A stretch of DNA of 64,000 nt from CAYPIE01 sp964410665 (GTDB lineage Bacteria > Planctomycetota > Planctomycetia > Gemmatales > Gemmataceae), in contig CAYPIE010000005.1 of NCBI GenBank assembly GCA_964410665.1, positions 97,212 to 161,211 on the forward strand. The letters run 5' to 3'. Positions 42,833 through 51,405 of this stretch are shown here, in pieces. The first letter of the stretch is position 1. The number at the start of each line of letters is the position of its first letter. The notes under the pieces were generated by a model. That model had not been told where the DNA came from, made no database searches, and saw nothing but the letters and a program-made list of their open reading frames with translations. Made by a program: the position numbers and the translations under genes.

Positions 42833-45706
42833 ATGTTCGTGCCGACCCTGCGGTCGATCTCTTGCGGATGCATGGGGCTTGCCCTATTTGTGGCTTTCAC
42901 GGTAGTGGATACCGCCTCGGCACAGTATTGTTGTCCTCTGCCACTTTGTTGCCCATTGCCACCTGTTCCGTTCCCTCCGCCCCAGCTGGCATTGCCAAAA
43001 GCGGAACTGTCCCCACAACAGAGCACAGTTCGCTATCCTGAATCCCCTGAGCGTTATGCCGTGAGCTTACGGTACCGTATCGAGGGCGGACGGAATCTTC
43101 GCATTCGGCAGTGGAATGCCATGCTTGAGTATCTTGATGGGATTGGTATGGTCATCGACGAGGGCGAAGATTTTGATTTTCAGGTGTTTGACCTGTACGC
43201 CAACACCCTGAGTGGCACCATTCCCGCGAGTGCAGCACGCCAACTGCTCCGCGATCCTCGGATTGAGACGGTTTGGCTCACTCCGGCGGGCTATCCTATT
43301 CCTGCGCAACCTCCGGTGCGGGTGCTCATCGAACTTCGGCGTGGGCTGCCTTTTTTGACCCAGAAGGCACTTTCCGAACAGGTTGAAGCTCGCCTACGCC
43401 GCTTAGGTTTTTTGCCAAATATTGGTTATGACAATCGCGACTTCACCATCCTGCGAGGGACGATCCCCGGTACCCGATTGCCGGTGCTGCTTAAGGACTT
43501 GCGGGGTCAACCAAGTGGTTGGTTATTACCCGATACGCCGTACGTGGCGACCCCTTCTCCCCTGGCCGATGCCGTTCCGATTCAACTTGTGGAGGTATTT
43601 GCCGACCGAACGGATGCCCCTCCACCATTGCCTGGGGGATCCATTCTTCCTCCGATTCCCGATGATGCCAATGCCATAAAATTGACCGCCGAACTTCGTC
43701 GCGTCCTGGCGGAGAATGACGCGGCCAACCAACCTGGGCAGTTGGACGTGATGTTTGATGCGACCGTGGACTTGCGTGAGAAGCGGTGGCGACAACAGTT
43801 GCGTCGGTTGGATCCGCGGATTGCCGTCGAAGGGATCATGGGACAGCGTGTAACCCTCAGCGTCCCGGCGATGCAATATGCCCTGGCGCTGATGCAATTA
43901 CCAAAGGTTCTCTTTGTCGATCTTCCTCCCCAGGCCAGTGCTACGATTCCTGAAGCACTGCGCGAGCGGCTCCCAGTGCGGGATCCCCTCGAATGGAGCA
44001 GGCTCGAGGATCTGCAGGCTCTCTGTTACACCGGCAAAGGTTTGCGGATTGCCATCATCGATGTGGATTTTTCTGGCTACACGATCGCAGTGGACCAGGG
44101 CCTGTTGCGTGAGCCGGTTCTGGTCGATCTGACAGCCTTGGAAGATCCGCAATTGCTCCCAGCTCCCTCCATGGTGGTCGATGACTATGGCCCTGGAACG
44201 CGGGCCGCTATGGTGGCCGCACAAGCCGCACCGGGAGCGGATCTCGTGCTGATTCGAATTGATCCACGTGCTCCATATCAGTTACGCGATGTTGCCCTGC
44301 AAATGGTTGGCAAAGGTGGTGCGCTGGAGTCCTTACAGTCCCGTCTCGACGCCATTGATCAGGCACAAGATGATCTAGTGTCTGCCGCCCAGGCAGCTCA
44401 GGCAGCCTATGAGAAAGCGTTTGATAACTTCGATGATACTCCCGAAGCCCAAGCTGCACGTCAGGCGGCAAGACAGGGGGTGAATGCCATTGCCGACCGC
44501 CGCCAAGCCTTACGTGAACAGATGACCCGTTGGACGAACCTACAACAACAAATCGAACACCTCCGTGGCATCCCAATCGCGGTCAACGCTCTGGTTTGGA
44601 ACCGAGGCTTACCGCTCGATGGCGGCAGCGTTCTTAGTCGGACACTGAATGATTTGGTTGGCAAGGTCCGGGCACCCGTGGTCCAGAATGGTTACAAAAT
44701 CCCCGCCAAACCATTCTGGGTTCAGGCGGCAGGGGATACTCGGGGACAGTCATGGATGGGTTACTTCCGTGACCGAAACGAAAACAACGCTGTTGAGTTT
44801 CGCGATCCGGATTGTGCATTGCCACCTGGAAGCTGGACACCCGAGCTACTGTTTCTGGCCCAGGATCAGCCTGGCTCCGCCCCACAGGTTGAGCTAGAAG
44901 CCGGGACCCGTCTGAGAGTCACGTTGCAATGGCGCGAAGCACACGATGCCACAATCAAGGATTCAAATGATGTCTATTATCGACAGCCACTGATCCGCTA
45001 CGAGATGCTCTTGTTGCGGCAGCGTGATCCCAGTGGGCAGTTTTTTCCAACCGATGAACTGGAACTGGCTGCGTTGACCGAAACCCCGGCTCGACGGCTC
45101 GCTTTTGCTCCGGAGTATGGGGTCTATGAAAAGACACTCGACGTGATAGTGCCCGCCAATGGCCGGTACTGCTTGCGGGTCGAAGGTCTGCTTCCTCCCT
45201 CGACACGTCCGCCGGAATTACCCACGATTCCCGCGGCGGAGCGGAAGTCTGAGCCGACCTTGCGACTGTTTGTCGAGAAAGTGACCAACAGTCCGCTACC
45301 CACGGATCGGATAGTGTTTTCTGACAACCTCCCCTTCTTTGGTGGGGTCGGAGTGCCGGCCGATGCCCGCTATGTCCTGACCGTGGGTTCTGCATTCGAC
45401 GAGCGTCAACCGCGCCGCTTTAGCGCGGTCAGCGCAGGCCCGAATCGCTGCCTGCTGGTGAAACCGGACGTGTTGGCCTTTGACCAGTTACTGCTCCCCA
45501 ACGAGGAGACGGCCAAGGTGGGGACCCGCTATGCCGCGGCCTTTTCAGGGGGCATGGCTGCGTGTCTGTTGCAGTCCGGCGCGCCGCGATCCTGGTTCCA
45601 AAAAGCCCTTGGCATTCCCCCGGGTCATGTCCTGGTCATTCCCCACGAATGGTTGGGCACCCGACGGGTACCACCCCCCGAGTTGTCGACCCTTGAGCAT
45701 CCGTAA
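42833..45706 (+). CDS. Large secreted subtilisin-like pseudoprotease
   Basis: A 957-residue exported protein. The signal peptide (VPTLRSISCGCMGLALFVAF to TASA) precedes a Cys/Pro-rich stretch and repeated propeptide-like domains (about 60-360). The middle and end follow a subtilase pattern: GKGLRIAIIDVDFSGY (Asp410 kept), GPGTRAAMVAAQAAPGADLVL (Pro454 at the catalytic His position), WVQAAGDTRG (Asp at the oxyanion Asn position) and GTRYAAAFSGGMAACLL (Arg899 at the catalytic Ser position). A coiled-coil insertion (about 500-585) lies between. The residue pattern predicts no proteolysis. The ATG at 42833 is preferred over GTG 42821 because GAGG is then well placed. It converges with the GH15 gene, 4 bases apart. 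Confidence 0.78.
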   Translation: MFVPTLRSISCGCMGLALFVAFTVVDTASAQYCCPLPLCCPLPPVPFPPPQLALPKAELSPQQSTVRYPESPERYAVSLRYRIEGGRNLRIRQWNAMLEYLDGIGMVIDEGEDFDFQVFDLYANTLSGTIPASAARQLLRDPRIETVWLTPAGYPIPAQPPVRVLIELRRGLPFLTQKALSEQVEARLRRLGFLPNIGYDNRDFTILRGTIPGTRLPVLLKDLRGQPSGWLLPDTPYVATPSPLADAVPIQLVEVFADRTDAPPPLPGGSILPPIPDDANAIKLTAELRRVLAENDAANQPGQLDVMFDATVDLREKRWRQQLRRLDPRIAVEGIMGQRVTLSVPAMQYALALMQLPKVLFVDLPPQASATIPEALRERLPVRDPLEWSRLEDLQALCYTGKGLRIAIIDVDFSGYTIAVDQGLLREPVLVDLTALEDPQLLPAPSMVVDDYGPGTRAAMVAAQAAPGADLVLIRIDPRAPYQLRDVALQMVGKGGALESLQSRLDAIDQAQDDLVSAAQAAQAAYEKAFDNFDDTPEAQAARQAARQGVNAIADRRQALREQMTRWTNLQQQIEHLRGIPIAVNALVWNRGLPLDGGSVLSRTLNDLVGKVRAPVVQNGYKIPAKPFWVQAAGDTRGQSWMGYFRDRNENNAVEFRDPDCALPPGSWTPELLFLAQDQPGSAPQVELEAGTRLRVTLQWREAHDATIKDSNDVYYRQPLIRYEMLLLRQRDPSGQFFPTDELELAALTETPARRLAFAPEYGVYEKTLDVIVPANGRYCLRVEGLLPPSTRPPELPTIPAAERKSEPTLRLFVEKVTNSPLPTDRIVFSDNLPFFGGVGVPADARYVLTVGSAFDERQPRRFSAVSAGPNRCLLVKPDVLAFDQLLLPNEETAKVGTRYAAAFSGGMAACLLQSGAPRSWFQKALGIPPGHVLVIPHEWLGTRRVPPPELSTLEHP

Positions 45707-45710
45707 AGGG

Positions 45711-47543
45711 TTAGCCACCACCGAGGGTCCGGTTGAGGTTGAAGGCAGCGCTAATCAGGGCTAAGTGGGTAAAGGCCTGCGGGAAATTTCCAATCGCCTC
45801 CCCGCCATGCCCAGTTTCCTCGGCATATAAGCCGAGGTGGTTGGCGTATCCCAACATCCGTTCAAAAATGAATCGGGCATCCTGCAGGTACTCCGGATAG
45901 CTACTACCTGCACGGGTCAAGGCCTCAACCAACCAGAACGTGCACATATTAAATGTCCCCTCGGTGCCAATCAGTCCGTCGGGGCTCTTCTCGGGATCGT
46001 ATCGGTAGACCAGCGAGTCGGACACCAAGCCCCCGTCTTCGGGTGGTCGGCGAACCGCTTTCAGGGTGTTCAGCATGCGGGGGTCGGTGGGCGAGAGGAA
46101 AAAGACCAGCGGCATAATCAAATTCGATGCATCCAGGACATCATTCTCATAGGCCTGGGTAAAGGCATTGCGTTTTCGACTCCAACCTTTGGCCATGATC
46201 TCTTCGTAAATCGTGTCGCGTTCCGCGATCCAGCGTTCCCGGTCCGAGGGAAACGAACGCTTATCCGCGAGTCGGATCGCCCGATCCAACGCCACCCAGC
46301 ACATCAACTTGGAATAGACAAAGTGCTGCTGTCCGCTGCGGACTTCCCAGATGCCTTCATCCTTGCGATACCAGTTGTCGCAAACCCAATTGGCCATGCC
46401 ACGAAGATACGTCCAAAGATCATAGGAGATCGGTCGGCCGTATTTATTGAATAGATAGACCGAATCCATGAGCTCGCCGTAAATGTCGAGTTGCAGCTGG
46501 TCGTAGGCTCCGTTGCCCACCCGGACGGGCGTGGAATTGCGATACCCCGCGAGATGCTCCAGGCTTTCTTCGCTGAGTTGATGCCGTCCATCAATGCCAT
46601 ACATAATTTGCAGCGGCTGCTCCGGTCCCAGTTCGTGACAGCGGGCCTCCAGCCATTCCATGAAATGACCAGCCTCTTCAGTAAAACCAATGCGCATTAA
46701 ACCATAAATGGTAAACGCTGCATCACGCATCCATGTATATCGATAATCCCAATTGCGTTCGCCACCGATTTCTTCGGGCAAACTGCAAGTTGGCGACGCC
46801 ACAATCGCCCCGGTTGGCTCATAGGTGAGCAGTTTGAGCAATAAGGCAGAACGCTGAACCATTTCACGCCAGCGGCCTTTGTATTGACATTGACTGAGCC
46901 AACGGTGCCAGTAGACCGTCGTTTGTTGCAGCCACCGATTCACAACTCCGCAGTCGAGACAAGTCCGGGCATTGCCATCTTCGACCCCACGGAGGGCAAA
47001 CACCGCCGAATGGCCAGCATCCAGATCAAACTGGGATCGGACGCTTTGCCCCTGGACCGTTAGAGGTACCGACGCCAGCAGTTCGAGACTGATGGTGTTG
47101 CTGATCAGGCGGACCCGGTTTGAATCCAGTTGTTCGATCTCGTGCCGATCTCGGGCGAAGTTAAACGCCGGGTGGCAATCGACCTCGAACGAGAAACCAC
47201 CCCGCACGGCATGGACCTGGCGAATCAGCGTGGGAGGCGGACCTTCGTCATGATCGCAGCCCACCGGCATAAAGTCGGTCAACTCGGCCACCCCATGGGG
47301 CGTCAAGTAGCGTGTCAGCAGAATGTTGGTCTCTGGAGCGTAGAGTTGCTTGTGGGTGACGTTGCCGTTGCGGGGAGTGATGCGAAACCAGCCCCCTTGG
47401 TGTTCGTCGAGTAAGCAAGCAAAGATCGCTGGGGAATCGAAGCGTGGGAAGCAGAACCAATCGATGGTGCCGTCCATTGCGACCAGACAGGCGGTGCGCA
47501 TGTTGCCAATGATGCCATGATTCTCAATCGGTGGGTAAGCCAT
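45711..47543 (-). CDS. Glycoside hydrolase family 15 protein (glucoamylase/trehalase-like)
   Basis: A 610-residue GH15 enzyme. The N-terminal beta-sandwich begins YPPIENHGIIGNMRTACLVA and DGTIDWFCFPRFDSPAIFA. The (alpha/alpha)6 barrel shows GERNWDYRYTWMRDAAFTIY and RKDEGIWEVRSGQQHFVYSK with an acid Glu, ending in EGTFNMCTFWLVEALTRAG. This subgroup includes bacterial trehalases and glucoamylases; it lacks a signal peptide, so trehalose or glycogen breakdown in the cytoplasm is likely. The start at 47543 (MAYPPIEN) follows GAGAGG. It is divergent from the HEAT-repeat gene. Confidence 0.92.
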   Translation of the reverse strand: MAYPPIENHGIIGNMRTACLVAMDGTIDWFCFPRFDSPAIFACLLDEHQGGWFRITPRNGNVTHKQLYAPETNILLTRYLTPHGVAELTDFMPVGCDHDEGPPPTLIRQVHAVRGGFSFEVDCHPAFNFARDRHEIEQLDSNRVRLISNTISLELLASVPLTVQGQSVRSQFDLDAGHSAVFALRGVEDGNARTCLDCGVVNRWLQQTTVYWHRWLSQCQYKGRWREMVQRSALLLKLLTYEPTGAIVASPTCSLPEEIGGERNWDYRYTWMRDAAFTIYGLMRIGFTEEAGHFMEWLEARCHELGPEQPLQIMYGIDGRHQLSEESLEHLAGYRNSTPVRVGNGAYDQLQLDIYGELMDSVYLFNKYGRPISYDLWTYLRGMANWVCDNWYRKDEGIWEVRSGQQHFVYSKLMCWVALDRAIRLADKRSFPSDRERWIAERDTIYEEIMAKGWSRKRNAFTQAYENDVLDASNLIMPLVFFLSPTDPRMLNTLKAVRRPPEDGGLVSDSLVYRYDPEKSPDGLIGTEGTFNMCTFWLVEALTRAGSSYPEYLQDARFIFERMLGYANHLGLYAEETGHGGEAIGNFPQAFTHLALISAAFNLNRTLGGG

Positions 47544-47732
47544 GCATTCCTCTCCACGGAGTCCCAAAAATCATCATGGAGGAGTGTAACAGGTCGGCAT
47601 CGAAGTGTGGCGAGCTCCTCCCGGGAGTAAGTCCATGGATTGAATAAGCCAGCTGTCCAAGATCGTCCGAACTTCCAGAATAGAAGCATGGGCAGAGTCA
47701 AAGGTGAGGGGCTTTCGTTGAAAGGAATAAGT

Positions 47733-48878
47733 ATGCGAGGGCGAGTTCGATGGTGGTTGCTGGGCTGTCTGCTGAGCTGTCCACTGCCAAGTCAGGCGGC
47801 CGATCTTGAGCAAGCACTTCGGGTAATTCGGCAAGTCGGTCCAGAAGGGGCTGGCAATGTCGCCGCTGCCAAGGCATGGCGGACGGTTGTCAAGGACGGG
47901 CCCGCGGCAATCATGCCGGTGATTGGTGTCCTCGACGAGTCGACGCCCCGGGCAGCAAATATCCTACGTACAGCGCTGGATGCGATCGCTCAGGAGCATC
48001 CGAGCGCGATTCCGGTGAAGCCGCTCGAAGCGTTTCTACTCGACCGTTCCCACGCGGACCGTAGCCGCGAAGCCGTCTTCGAGTTGTTGACCGCGGCGAA
48101 ACCGAAGATGCGCGAACTCCTTCTAAAGGACATGCTTGAGGATCCGAGTGTGCGGCTGCGTCGTCTCGCCATCGATCAGGCACTGACCGACGCTCGTAAG
48201 CTGGCTGCAACCAATCCCAAAGCCGCCAGCAAACGTTACCAAGAACTGTTCTCCTTGGCCCGTGACAAGGATCAGGTCGAGGGGATCGCCGAGCGCCTCG
48301 AAGAACAGGGTGTCGACGTCAACCTGACCGATCACTTTAACTATTTGACCCGCTGGATGCTGGTCGGGCCGTTTGACAATACCGAGGGGGTGGGCTTTGC
48401 CAAGATCTATGCTCCCGAGAAGAGGGTGGATCTGCAAGCTACTTACAACGGCAAAGACGGCAAGACGTTGCGTTGGCAGCCGGGCAGCACCCCCGACACC
48501 TATGGCGAGATCGACCTGAACGCCAACGTGGCCAAGGTGCAGGGTTCCGTCGCTTATGCCTATGCCGAGGTCAAGGCGGATCGCGAGCTTCCGGTCGAGT
48601 TACGGGCCAATACGGCCAACGCCATCAAGATCTTTTTCAACGGCAAAGAAGTGTTTGCCAAGGAAGACTATCACCACGGCAACCGCATGGATCAGTATGT
48701 GGCTTCCGTGGTGCTCAAGCCGGGGATCAACCAGGTCCTGGTCAAGGTGTGCCAGAACGAGCAACCGCAGAGCTGGGCCAAGAAGTGGACCCTGGCGTTT
48801 CGGATTTGTGATGCGACCGGCGGAAAGGTAGCGGTGGACGTGGTTCGGCCAGCAAAAAATACGAATGGGGGCGAATAA
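47733..48878 (+). CDS. Secreted HEAT-repeat protein with C-terminal beta-sandwich
   Basis: An exported protein of 381 residues. The signal peptide is WWLLGCLLSCPLPSQAA. Helical HEAT-like repeats span about 25-180 (AWRTVVKDGPAAIMPVIGVL, SREAVFELLTAAKPKMRELL). The C-terminal half (about 210-375) begins WMLVGPFDNTEGVGFAKIYAP and contains AYAYAEVKADRELPVELRAN and IKIFFNGKEVF. That is the carbohydrate-binding-like sandwich often found in planctomycete secreted proteins. The start at 47733 follows AAAGGA. The PQQ-propeller gene begins 4 bases after its stop, so both are made together. Function unknown; the architecture suggests binding rather than catalysis. Confidence 0.75.
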   Translation: MRGRVRWWLLGCLLSCPLPSQAADLEQALRVIRQVGPEGAGNVAAAKAWRTVVKDGPAAIMPVIGVLDESTPRAANILRTALDAIAQEHPSAIPVKPLEAFLLDRSHADRSREAVFELLTAAKPKMRELLLKDMLEDPSVRLRRLAIDQALTDARKLAATNPKAASKRYQELFSLARDKDQVEGIAERLEEQGVDVNLTDHFNYLTRWMLVGPFDNTEGVGFAKIYAPEKRVDLQATYNGKDGKTLRWQPGSTPDTYGEIDLNANVAKVQGSVAYAYAEVKADRELPVELRANTANAIKIFFNGKEVFAKEDYHHGNRMDQYVASVVLKPGINQVLVKVCQNEQPQSWAKKWTLAFRICDATGGKVAVDVVRPAKNTNGGE

Positions 48879-48882
48879 ACCA

Positions 48883-50091
48883 ATGCGACGGTTCATGCAA
48901 CTCATGGCCCTGGGCCTGCTCGTAAGTACTCCGGCCCAGGCCGATAATTGGACGCGTTTTCGCGGCAACGATGGCACCGGCATTGCCCGGGGTACCGGCT
49001 ACCCCGTGGATTGGTCGGCAGACAAGAATATCGCCTGGAAGACCAAGCTACCGGGCAAGGGCGTGTCATCGCCGGTGGTCTGGGACGACCGCGTCTTCGT
49101 CTCCGCTTGCAGCGGTTTCCGCGAAGATCGCTTGCATGTGCTCTGCCTCAACTTCAAGACCGGCGAAAAGCTCTGGGAACGGACCCTGAACGCTACCGGC
49201 AGCACGGTGTGCCATCCGGACACCGACATGGCGGCGCCGACCCCGACTGTGGATGCCGAGGGGGTGTACGCACTATTTGCGACTGGGGATTTGGTTTCAT
49301 TTGACCACCAGGGCAACCTTCGCTGGTATCGTGCCCTCAGCCAAGATTACCCCAACATCACCAATCAGGTGGGCGCTGCTTCCTCACCACTGCTGTGGCA
49401 GAATCGCCTAATGATCCCCATGGACAACTCTGGCGATTCGTTCATCGCCGGGTTGGATACCGACACCGGCGAAAACGTCTGGAAGGTCACGCGGCCTAAG
49501 GATGTCAACTGGGTGACTCCCCTTCTGCGTGAGGATGGCGAGCAGGCCCAGCTGCTGTATCAACATGATGGAGCGCTGGTCGCTTATAATCCACAGGACG
49601 GTATGCGGTTGTGGGACGTGGCTCTCGAAGGGGTCGGCAGTATTCCCAGCGCGGTCCTAGGCAACGACCGCATTTACGTTGTGGCCGAGGGGATTGTTGC
49701 CCTGGAGTCTTCCGAGCGGGGCACCGAGCCGAAGACGGCTTGGCGGGCCGGCCGGCTGCGTCCAGGGATGGCTTCGCCGTTGGCCTATCAGGATGCCATC
49801 TATGTCGTCAACCGGTCCGGCGTGTTGACCGCCGCCGATGCCGATTCAGGCAAGCAGCTTTGGAGCGAGCGAACCCCCGGCTCGGTCGAGGCCTCACCCG
49901 TGGCCGCGGATGGGAAAATCTATGTCTTCACCAAATCGGGTAAGACGGCGGTGTTCAAGGCGGGATCCGAACCGGATCTATTGGCGATCAATTCGTTGGT
50001 CGAAGAGGTAGAGATTTCTGCGACACCCGCCTTCGTCGACGGCAAGATCTTGCTGCGTACCGATGACTATCTCTACTGCATCGGCAAGTGA
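48883..50091 (+). CDS. Secreted PQQ-binding-like beta-propeller protein
   Basis: A 402-residue exported protein. The signal peptide (MQLMALGLLVSTPAQA) leads into DNWTRFRGNDGTGIA, the common start of planctomycete outer-membrane BamB-like propellers. Blade motifs such as LCLNFKTGEKLWERTL, VSFDHQGNLRWYRAL, GLDTDTGENVWKVTRPK and TAADADSGKQLWSERTP show the PQQ-repeat Trp pattern. No PQQ catalytic residues can be claimed. The start at 48883 gives the clean signal peptide; 48865 is an alternative. It is coupled to the HEAT-repeat gene upstream. Confidence 0.88.
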   Translation: MRRFMQLMALGLLVSTPAQADNWTRFRGNDGTGIARGTGYPVDWSADKNIAWKTKLPGKGVSSPVVWDDRVFVSACSGFREDRLHVLCLNFKTGEKLWERTLNATGSTVCHPDTDMAAPTPTVDAEGVYALFATGDLVSFDHQGNLRWYRALSQDYPNITNQVGAASSPLLWQNRLMIPMDNSGDSFIAGLDTDTGENVWKVTRPKDVNWVTPLLREDGEQAQLLYQHDGALVAYNPQDGMRLWDVALEGVGSIPSAVLGNDRIYVVAEGIVALESSERGTEPKTAWRAGRLRPGMASPLAYQDAIYVVNRSGVLTAADADSGKQLWSERTPGSVEASPVAADGKIYVFTKSGKTAVFKAGSEPDLLAINSLVEEVEISATPAFVDGKILLRTDDYLYCIGK

Positions 50092-50105
50092 CCGCTACCA
50101 AGGGA

Positions 50106-50136
50106 CCGAGCTCTCGATCACGCGTCTAGAGCTCGG
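50106..50136. terminator. 9-bp stem-loop after the propeller gene
   Basis: CCGAGCTCT (50106-50114) and AGAGCTCGG (50128-50136) are perfect complements 14 bases after the propeller stop. No T-run follows, so a Rho-independent terminator is possible but not proved. Confidence 0.4.
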
Positions 50137-50216
50137 CCGTGCATCGGTTCGCCCAGTTTTCACCTCAAGATTTCACAACATCCTGCGAATCACCAAACAA
50201 CGTATTTGCCAAGCAC

Positions 50217-50247
50217 ACCTTCCCAAAGCACAATAGCAGGGGAAGGT
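50217..50247. promoter_or_regulatory. 8-bp inverted repeat ahead of the SPFH gene
   Basis: ACCTTCCC (50217-50224) and GGGAAGGT (50240-50247) form an inverted repeat with a 15-base gap, about 35 bases before the SPFH start. It could be a leader hairpin or an operator. There is no obvious ribosome-binding site at the downstream ATG. Confidence 0.35.
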
Positions 50248-50281
50248 TTACGGCGATGGTCGGGTAGCGAGGGCCCAGACG

Positions 50282-51394
50282 ATGGGAATATGGGATAAGA
50301 TTACCGGCGAATTCATTGATATCATCGAGTGGACCGAACCAGCGAACAACACACTGTTGGCCTATCGGTTCCCGCGCTACAACAACGAGATCAAATATGG
50401 CGCCAAACTGACCGTCCGCGAAGGCCAAGCAGCTGCCTTTGTCAACGAAGGGCAACTAGCGGATGTGTACCTGCCTGGGATGTACACCCTGGAAACCGAA
50501 AACATGCCGATTCTGTCCACCCTGAAGGGCTGGAAGTATGGCTTTGACTCACCGTTCAAAGCGGAGGTCTACTTTGTCTCTACCCGGCAATGGACCGACC
50601 AGAAGTGGGGCACTCCCAACCCGATTATGCTGCGCGATCCAGAGTTTGGCCCGGTACGTCTCCGTGCGTTTGGGAGTTACGCGTTTCGGGTAAGTGATCC
50701 AGGAATGTTTTTACGCCAATTAGTTGCTACTGACCCTGAGTTCGAGACCTACGAGATCACCAACCAGCTTCGCAATGCCATGATCTCGCGCTTTACCGAC
50801 ACGGTGGGCTCGGCGAATATTCCGCTACTCGAACTAGCCGGGAATTACCAGCGGCTCGGGAGTTTGGTTGAGGAAAAGCTGGCAGCGGAATTTGCCAAGA
50901 TGGGTTTGGTACTGACGCAGTTTTATATCGAGAATATTTCCCTGCCACCTGAGGTCGAAGAGGCCCTCGACAAGCGATCGCAGATGAGTGTGTTGGGGAA
51001 TCTCAACGACTACACTCGGTATCAGACCGCCGAGGCGATCCGTGACGCAGCGCAAAATCCTGGTGGTATGGGAGGCATGGGTGCTGGGCTCGGTGCCGGG
51101 GTGGCCATTGGCCAGACCATGGCGGGAGCGATGACGGGAGGGGCGGCTGCACAGGGCGGGCAAACGCCGCCACCATTGCCCACCAGCGCGGTGACGTTTC
51201 ACATCGCTCTGAACGGGCAGCAAGCCGGTCCATTTGACCTGAGCGCATTGCAACAGCATGTCGCCCAGGGGCACCTAACGCGGCAAACCTTGGTCTGGCG
51301 GGCGGGCATGGCCAACTGGGCCCCAGCGGAAACCGTCCCCGAGCTACAGCCGTTGTTCGAGAATGTCCCACCACCGCTGCCCGGGAATGCCTGA
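50282..51394 (+). CDS. SPFH-domain protein with C-terminal GYF_2 domain
   Basis: A 370-residue cytoplasmic protein. The N-terminal SPFH/band-7-like region (about 30-250) contains TVREGQAAAFVNEGQLADVY, LRAFGSYAFRVSDPGMFLRQ and LGLVLTQFYIENISLPPEVE, as in the YdjI-type family often mislabelled 'virion core protein'. A Gly/Met/Ala linker (about 258-300) joins a GYF_2/DUF4339 domain (about 303-360: FHIALNGQQAGPFDLSALQQ ... TLVWRAGMANWAPA). It is followed 11 bases later by a zinc-ribbon membrane protein, a standing partner of this family. The precise function is unknown; membrane stress is the usual association for SPFH proteins. Confidence 0.85.
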   Translation: MGIWDKITGEFIDIIEWTEPANNTLLAYRFPRYNNEIKYGAKLTVREGQAAAFVNEGQLADVYLPGMYTLETENMPILSTLKGWKYGFDSPFKAEVYFVSTRQWTDQKWGTPNPIMLRDPEFGPVRLRAFGSYAFRVSDPGMFLRQLVATDPEFETYEITNQLRNAMISRFTDTVGSANIPLLELAGNYQRLGSLVEEKLAAEFAKMGLVLTQFYIENISLPPEVEEALDKRSQMSVLGNLNDYTRYQTAEAIRDAAQNPGGMGGMGAGLGAGVAIGQTMAGAMTGGAAAQGGQTPPPLPTSAVTFHIALNGQQAGPFDLSALQQHVAQGHLTRQTLVWRAGMANWAPAETVPELQPLFENVPPPLPGNA

Positions 51395-51405
51395 GTCAAT
51401 CCGCC

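Noticed and set aside
50282..51394. Phage or viral origin suggested by the 'virion core protein' name given to relatives
   Set aside because: That name is a historical mislabel; the SPFH and GYF_2 domains are cellular and no phage gene is nearby.
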